A stretch of 64,000 nucleotides of DNA from contig NC_081405.1 in assembly GCF_030272615.1 (NCBI RefSeq), forward strand, positions 575,777,752-575,841,751, given 5' to 3'. The stretch comes from Cryptomeria japonica. Taxonomy: Eukaryota > Streptophyta > Pinopsida > Cupressales > Cupressaceae. Under the pieces are notes generated by a model, which did no database searches, was not told where the DNA came from, and was given only the letters and a program-made list of their open reading frames with translations. Below are positions 58,021 to 64,000 of the stretch, piece by piece (position 1 is the first letter of the stretch; every line of letters starts with the position of its first letter). The translations under genes were made by a program, and so were the position numbers.

Positions 58021-59502
58021 TGTGTTAATGCTTTGATGTTGGTAAGGAGCCAATTTGAACATGATATCAAATCAAAATTACCTATCGATGACTATTTCCA
58101 ACCAATTTATGAAGGCCTCCAAAATTAGTCCCCTAATATCCATTTGAAAGATCGATTAGAACAATATTTACTAAGTAGAAATGGACTCCTCTATTTGAAA
58201 GGAAGATTGTGCATTCCTAATATCCTTGGCATTAAATCACAATATTTGAAGATTCTCATGATATACCTATAGCCGGATGCCCTGGATTTCAAAAAAACCT
58301 ATCTTTCAATCAAGAAAAACTACTTTTGGCCTCAAATGAAGAGTGAGATCCGTACTTATGTGCAACAATGCTTAACTTGTCAAAAGGTAAAAGGGGAATA
58401 GTGTAAACCTCTTGGCCTCTTGCAACCCTTGTATATTCTGGAGTGGAAATGGGAATCAATTAGTATGGATTTTATCACTGGATTACCTTGAACCTAAAAG
58501 GGTCATGATTCTATCTTTGTAGTAGTAGATCGATTAACCAAAATGACACATTTTCTACCCATCAAGATAAAATCTTCTGCTTCTAACATTTCCCACATAT
58601 TTGTTAAAGAAATTGTTAGATTGCATGGTATTCTAAAGAATATTGTTTCAAATCGAGACCCTAGATTTACATCATCTTTTTGGAAATCTCTTTTTTCTGA
58701 ACTTGGCACTAAATTAAGCTTCAGTACTGCATATCACCCTAAATCTGATGGCCAAACTGAACGAATTAGTAGAATCTTAGAAGATATGTTGTGTATGTAT
58801 ACCATGGATAAACCCAAATCATGGGAGGACTACTTACATATAGTTGAGTTTGCCTACAATGAAGGATATCATTCAACAATTAAGATGTCACCTTTTGAAG
58901 CTATGTATGGTCGAAATTGTAACACACCTATCTCCTGGTCTGACCCTATTCATAAGATTTGGTATGAAAATGAAAACTTGTTTGAGATGGATGCTATTAT
59001 TAATAAAGCCAAACAAAACATGAAAGCTACCCAAGATTGATATAAAAGTTGGGCTGATTCCAAGAGGGCTATGCGAGATTTTGATGTTGGTGATGATGTT
59101 TTCTTAAGAGTTGAATGAAAAAGGAGCTCATTAAAGCTTGGAAAGTATTCTAAAATAGCTCCTCATTATTGTGGTCCTTTTCAAATATTAGAACAAATAG
59201 GAAATGTTGCTTATAGACTTTCTTTACCTCCTCAATAACAAATTCATGATGTATTTCATGTAAGTTTACTTAAGAAATATATTCATGATGTAGATCATGT
59301 TAATCATTGGAAAAGTATTTCTATTGAACCTTCTTGTGAATTTAAAATTGAACTAGAAAGAATAATTGAAACAAGAACTAGAATATTAAGAAATAGAATT
59401 ATAGAAGAAGTAAAAGTTAAATGGAGTCATTGTGGTAATGATAGTGCTACATGGTAAAAAGCTGATTTTATTAGAATTCAATGTCCACAATTGTTTGACT
59501 AA
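58021..59502 (+). pseudogene. Chromovirus integrase with chromodomain
   Basis: Integrase finger: YVQQCLTCQKVKG (58360). Core: SMDFITGLP, VVVDRLTKMTHFLPI, SNRDPRFTSSFW and YHPKSDGQTERISR, so the Asp-Asp-Glu triad is kept. GPF motif: HYCGPFQILEQIGNVAYRL (59170). The C-terminal chromodomain (59338-59500) reads ELERIIETRTRILRNRIIEE then VKVKWSHCGNDSATW; such domains steer integration towards marked chromatin. Stops at about 59038, 59117 and in the chromodomain inactivate it. Confidence 0.9.
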
Positions 59503-59579
59503 ATGTTATTTTACATGTGTTAATGATGCAGAAACTCCTCATGCTACTGAGGGTAGCAGCTGATTTACATGCGGAGAAA

Positions 59580-60323
59580 TGTTACGGGACTTTTTCTCAT
59601 GGAAATAAATTGCAATAAATATAATTAGATAAATTTAATTATGAACATTATTATAGTTATGAAAGGGAGTGATTTTTTGGTAACCACCCTGTGACATTAT
59701 ATAAACCCATGAATTAATAAAGAAGGGTACACAGAGAGGGAGGGAGAAAATAATAGAAGCAAAAGAGATTAAAAGAAGAAAAAGCGAGAGGATAGTTAAG
59801 GTCTGGTGGTTGGGCATTGAGCATTGGAGAAGGGGCATACAGTGTGTGTCCAACTTGGGGTACAACATACACCCGGGATTGTCCTGGCCAGGGCTGTGTT
59901 TATTTCATGTCATAAAGACATGTGGGGTTCTGGGTAAGAACCATGTCCTCCTGGAGTGCGTCCTTGCCTGGAAAACCCTAGGCCTATAACTAATCCTCTA
60001 CGTGCGGGAAAACAACCTCTCCATGATATATAGATATGTATTAATCAATTTTATTTACAATCATTACCCTAATGTTTCACTGCTACAAATTATTATCTCA
60101 ATGTTTTATTATTTATTATTGATGTACATTCATCTTTAATATAATTGTTCTATAAATGTTTTGAAGGTTAATTCAATATAAAATAATATAAATTTAATGA
60201 GTGATTAGTTTATCATTCTCTTGAATAATTACTTTTGGTTAATTAAATTAGGTTTAACTTAATATTTGATTTATTTAATCCGCTACAAATACTTAATAAA
60301 TCATAGAGAAAAAGACCATTACA
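59580..60323 (+). repeat. 3' LTR of the chromovirus (744 bp)
   Basis: Starts TGTTACGGGAC and ends CATTACA; equal in length to the 5' LTR. A short purine-rich tract ('gcggagaaa') precedes it. Confidence 0.93.
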
Positions 60324-62686
60324 CTCAAAACTCACCAACAATAGAATCTTAACAAACAACATACCCAAATTGATAACAGTTGATGATAATTAAATGTTAA
60401 ACTCCAAAATCACTCATGAAGAAGTTAAAATAGCTCTAGCACAATTTCATGCAGACAAAGCCCTTGGTCCAGATGGCTTCCCTGCTTGTTTCTTCCAGAA
60501 ATGTTGGCACATCTTAGGGGATGAGGTAACTTATTCCTTGGAATCCACCCGCAATGTAGGAAGATTCGTAAAAGAAATTAATAACACTATTTTGGCCTTA
60601 ATCCCAAAGAAGTAGAACCATCAAAATGGGATGAGTTCAGACCCATTTCACTATGCAACATGATCTACAAGATACAAGGCAAAGTAATGGCCAATAGATT
60701 AAAAAAGTTAATGGTTATCATAATATTAGAAGAACAAACAAGATTTATACCCAATAGATCCATTTTAGATGGGATTATTATTATGCAGGAAGCCAACCAC
60801 TCCTACCAAATTTAGGGGAAACCCAATATGCTACTAAAATTAGACATTAAAAAGGCTTATGAAAAAGTGGATCGGTACTTCCTATATAGTTGTATGAAGG
60901 CCTTTTCCTTTAACAAGAAATGGACAAATTGGATTCAGTTCTGTATATCAAACCCTAGGTTCTCTATCTTACTAAATGGTAAACTAGAAGACTTCTTTAA
61001 AACCTCCAAAGGACTCAAACAAGGGGATCCTTTATGCCCATTATCATTTATAATTATATCTGAAGCCCTTGGAAGGATTTTGGAGGCATCACAAAAGGTC
61101 CAACAAACTGTCAGGAATTTAGATCACGAGTGGAGTTGACCAATGCACCCATCAACAGTTTGTGGATGATACAACATTTTTTGGAAAATGATAACTAAAG
61201 GAAGCTAAATAAATTAAAAACATATTATAGTCCTATGGGTTGGCCTCAAGAGAGATGGTAAACAAAGAGAAATAAGAAATATACTTCTTCAAAATGGATC
61301 CACAGGAGGAACACATGATAGCTTCATATCTAGGATACAGAAGAGGCCATCTACCACTAACATAAAGGCATCAGATCAAATAAAATTTGGGACCCCTTGA
61401 TGGAAAAAGTAAGGAAAAAGCTAGCATCCTAGAAAGCCTTATGGCTAACAGGGGTAGGAAGATTAACCCTCATAAAAACAATATTAGTAGCAATGCCTAT
61501 CTACCTTCTATCTTGTATACCTCTTCCAAAAGGGATAGATACAAAACTAACTCAAATAATGAGAGATTTATATTGGAATGGTGCAGGAGATAAAAAAAAA
61601 ATGAAACTAATATCATGGGAAAAGATACGTCATGAAAAGAGAGATGGAGGAATGAGAATAAGAAAAATACTATGGTAAAATATGGCTTTAGGGGCAAAAC
61701 TGGAATGGAAAATATATGCATCCTCAGAAGCAAAGTGGGCTAGAATCCTTAGGAGAAAATATATGTCACAAAATTAGAGAGAGGTAATATTTAGGTAAGC
61801 ATATCCTCCCAAGGTATCTAGAATCTGGAACTTTATAAGAGAAAGTCGGTCCCTCATTATGAACCACCTATCCTGGGATATTCATGATGGCAGAACAACC
61901 TTGTTTGGGGAGGATTCCTAGGGTGGCTATTGCTCAATTGATAGTCTAATGAACACAACTGACATTAAAAACCAAATGAAATATTTATGGGGGAACCATG
62001 TAAAGGATTATATGATACTGGAACCTAAATCAATAATGAGATGGACATGGAAGAACATGTCCCCATTCTTAGTGGACAACAAAGACCAAGAATTGCTGCA
62101 AATTCTAGAGGGTAGAACAAGAATACTTAGACCTGGATCGAATGAGCTTATATGGTCAAAATCAAAGAATGGACAATACAACTGCAAAGAATGGCTTTAG
62201 AACCATATATGAGGAGGCAAACACAATCAAAGACTACACCCCTAACACAATTTGCTGGGATAAGTTTGAACTCCCAAAAGATGGCTTCTTTGCTTGGATC
62301 ATTTCAGGGGAAAGTTATTACCGCGGAACAATTTAAATTCAGAGGTTACAAAGGGCCCTTAATGTGTGTCTTATGCAATAAATGTGAAGAAACAAATGAC
62401 CACTTATTCACAACCTGTAGCTACACACAAAGATCCTAGTATTGGTTGATGGCGCAATTAGGTTGGTTAGGAGACATCATCCCTAACCTAAGAAATGGCT
62501 TAGAATTTGGCCATTAATAAAAAAGAATAGCATCTTTCATAACTTATGGATATGCAATCCAATAATAGTAATCTAGGAGGTTTGGAAGGAGAGAAATGGG
62601 AGAATCTTTCAGGAAACAGAAATGAAGATAGAAATACTGATAGCAAAAATAGAAGCCTCCATCACATAAACCACATAGGTTCTTGC

Positions 62687-62690
<4 letters not shown>
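60324..62690 (+). pseudogene. Second LINE, remainder of ORF2 (RT and zinc knuckle)
   Basis: It resumes with KLTNNRILTNN. RT motifs: QFHADKALGPDGFPACFFQK (60443), LLKLDIKKAYEKVDRYFL (60831), GLKQGDPLCPLSFIIISEAL (61012) and the catalytic FVDD (61162). The later thumb region includes MPIYLLSCIPLPKGI and FYWNG-like words. The zf-RVT knuckle is FKFRGYKGPLMCVLCNKCEE then TNDHLFTTC (62334). No RNase H domain follows, unlike the first LINE. Many stops and frameshifts are present. Confidence 0.85.

Positions 62691-62766
<76 letters not shown>
62691..62766. repeat. (AT)n microsatellite, 38 units
   Basis: A pure AT dinucleotide tract at the end of the recognisable LINE sequence. Frames encoding Tyr-Ile repeats across it are artefacts. 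Confidence 0.97.
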
Positions 62767-62769
<3 letters not shown>

Positions 62770-64000
62770 GGTGTATCTATACAACTATATATGTACATGT
62801 GCATATATATGAGAAGAGATATATGTAGATGCACAAATCCATATATAGTTGTATATATAGGTATATACAGAAATAGGTATAGATATAAGTGCATGCAATC
62901 ACATATATACCCATCATAGTATCCTGAGAGAAAAGACCACTCCCTTCTATAGGCACAAACATAAACTAGGTATGGTGCCAGGCACCAAGGATTTAAGGCA
63001 TACAAGAATGTGTCAAATTGGCGTACAACTCATACACACATAGAACCAATGTCACACTCATACGGAGATATACATAAATATAGACATATATATACTTAGA
63101 GGCAAAATATGCAATACTAGGCCTGAGTCCTTAACAAAATGATGGCACTAGACTATAACACCGATCTTTAAACTGATATGACATGACAGGGCTGAGATGG
63201 CACCATTGCAGGCTTGATAGAAAAAAATATGCTCATCTGCATACATATAGTAGGACAAATTATATACTTACATGCATATATATGCACAGATATACAAATA
63301 TATAAGTATGTAGCTAAACATAGATGCGTACATGCGTATAGATATATATGCATATACATATATTTGTAGATATATGCATATGAATGCATATACATATAAA
63401 TAGCCACATAAATAGAAATACATAATGCATAATCGAGCATGGACAAATTGGAAACAAACACATATATATCTACATAGGAATATAAATATATTTTCCCATA
63501 TATATATACACACACACACACACACATATATAAGTATATGGACATATATATATGTCTCGATGTAGTATATAAAAATGATGAAACATAGCCAAAAATCATC
63601 ATAATAATACTACTCGATTGCCAAAGCAATCATGCACTAGCAATGTTAGGCGTAAAGAGAATCAATAATCATCAATCCCGGAGTCATACATCAAGATATT
63701 TTAGGGAAGGGAATATGTCAGAATTATCTACAAGCAATCATACAACATAGTGAAAGACAGAGAGGTAAACTTCATGTGACTCGCTTGGCACACTATTTGT
63801 AGTATGGGTTTTACTAGTTGCCATAACCAGTATATCTTCACATAGGCATTCATTAATAAACTCTGCCTAAATGGATTCCAGTATTTGTATCTGCTCTGAG
63901 AAGCAGAAAATGTCCTTCAAAAGAGAAATTTCTAATAAGAGATGGTCGATTATCCTAAAAATGGAGGATGATTTGGTTATACATGCGACCAAAAGGATTT
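62767..64000. other. Low-complexity TA/CA-rich DNA, no gene seen
   Basis: Purine-pyrimidine alternating words ('atatatgcatatac') dominate 62770-62900 and 63060-63560, with a (CA)n tract at 63508-63526. The last 430 bp are more complex, but I recognise no coding region, LTR end or RNA. It may include the 3' untranslated part of the second LINE. Confidence 0.5.

Larger units (their letters stand above)
53288..60323 (+). mobile_element. Ty3/gypsy chromovirus, full length, inactive
   Basis: Two 744-bp LTRs, an iMet primer site, gag, protease, RT, RNase H, integrase with a GPF motif, and a chromodomain. Flanks are ctaaa (53283-53287) and ctcaa (60324-60328), a 5-bp target duplication with one later change. 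Element plus duplication is 7041 bp, divisible by three, and the host LINE frame resumes exactly. Confidence 0.95.

Noticed and set aside
62544-63629. Tyr-Ile-rich frames on both strands at the right end
   Set aside because: Products of the AT microsatellite and the nearby TA/CA-rich DNA; no domain and no conservation argument.

Overview
This is nuclear DNA of a seed plant with a large, repeat-swollen genome. The evidence is plant-type LTR retrotransposons (Ty1/copia, Ty3/gypsy Tat-like, a chromovirus), plant L1 LINEs with RNase H, AT-rich intergenic sequence and one plant RING-H2 gene. A gymnosperm such as a conifer is my guess from the style of the nested elements; I cannot name the species. 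No tRNA, rRNA or CRISPR sequence was seen.

Host part. The only gene that looks intact is an intronless RING-H2 E3 ubiquitin ligase (37560-38318, +) with a TATA box. It belongs to a local duplicated array. A decayed copy of its flanks and RING start lies at about 1036-3000. A tail segment ending in a CT microsatellite occurs at 1-367 and again at 40206-40526. A third copy of the downstream flank lies at 49137-50014.

Left nest (3054-29101). A minus-strand copia element (3054-7943; 3' LTR, pol, part of gag) abuts a truncated minus-strand gypsy-type element, here called E2 (7944-9559 plus 25954-27868, with a 1460-bp 5' LTR). E2 is split by a plus-strand Tat-like gypsy element (9560-25953; LTRs of 795 and 798 bp). 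The Tat-like gag is in turn split by a solo copia LTR (14387-15907) with a perfect 5-bp target duplication. A further plus-strand copia-type LTR follows (27883-29101).

Middle. A 5'-truncated L1-type LINE (29107-35540) has an unexpected extra ORF region between RNase H and its tail. A very decayed copia leader (35545-36410) comes next, then the RING locus.

Right nest (41462-62766). A full-length copia element (41675-48309; two 450-bp LTRs, CTCCT target duplication, one reading frame broken only by stops) sits inside an older related LTR of opposite orientation. A second LINE (50073-53287 and 60324-62690) is split in its RT domain by a chromovirus (53288-60323; two 744-bp LTRs, chromodomain). 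The window ends in TA/CA-rich low-complexity DNA.

All transposon proteins carry stops or frameshifts, often with catalytic changes such as D to N and E to K, so they are annotated as pseudogenes. All boundaries, counts and identities were read by eye.
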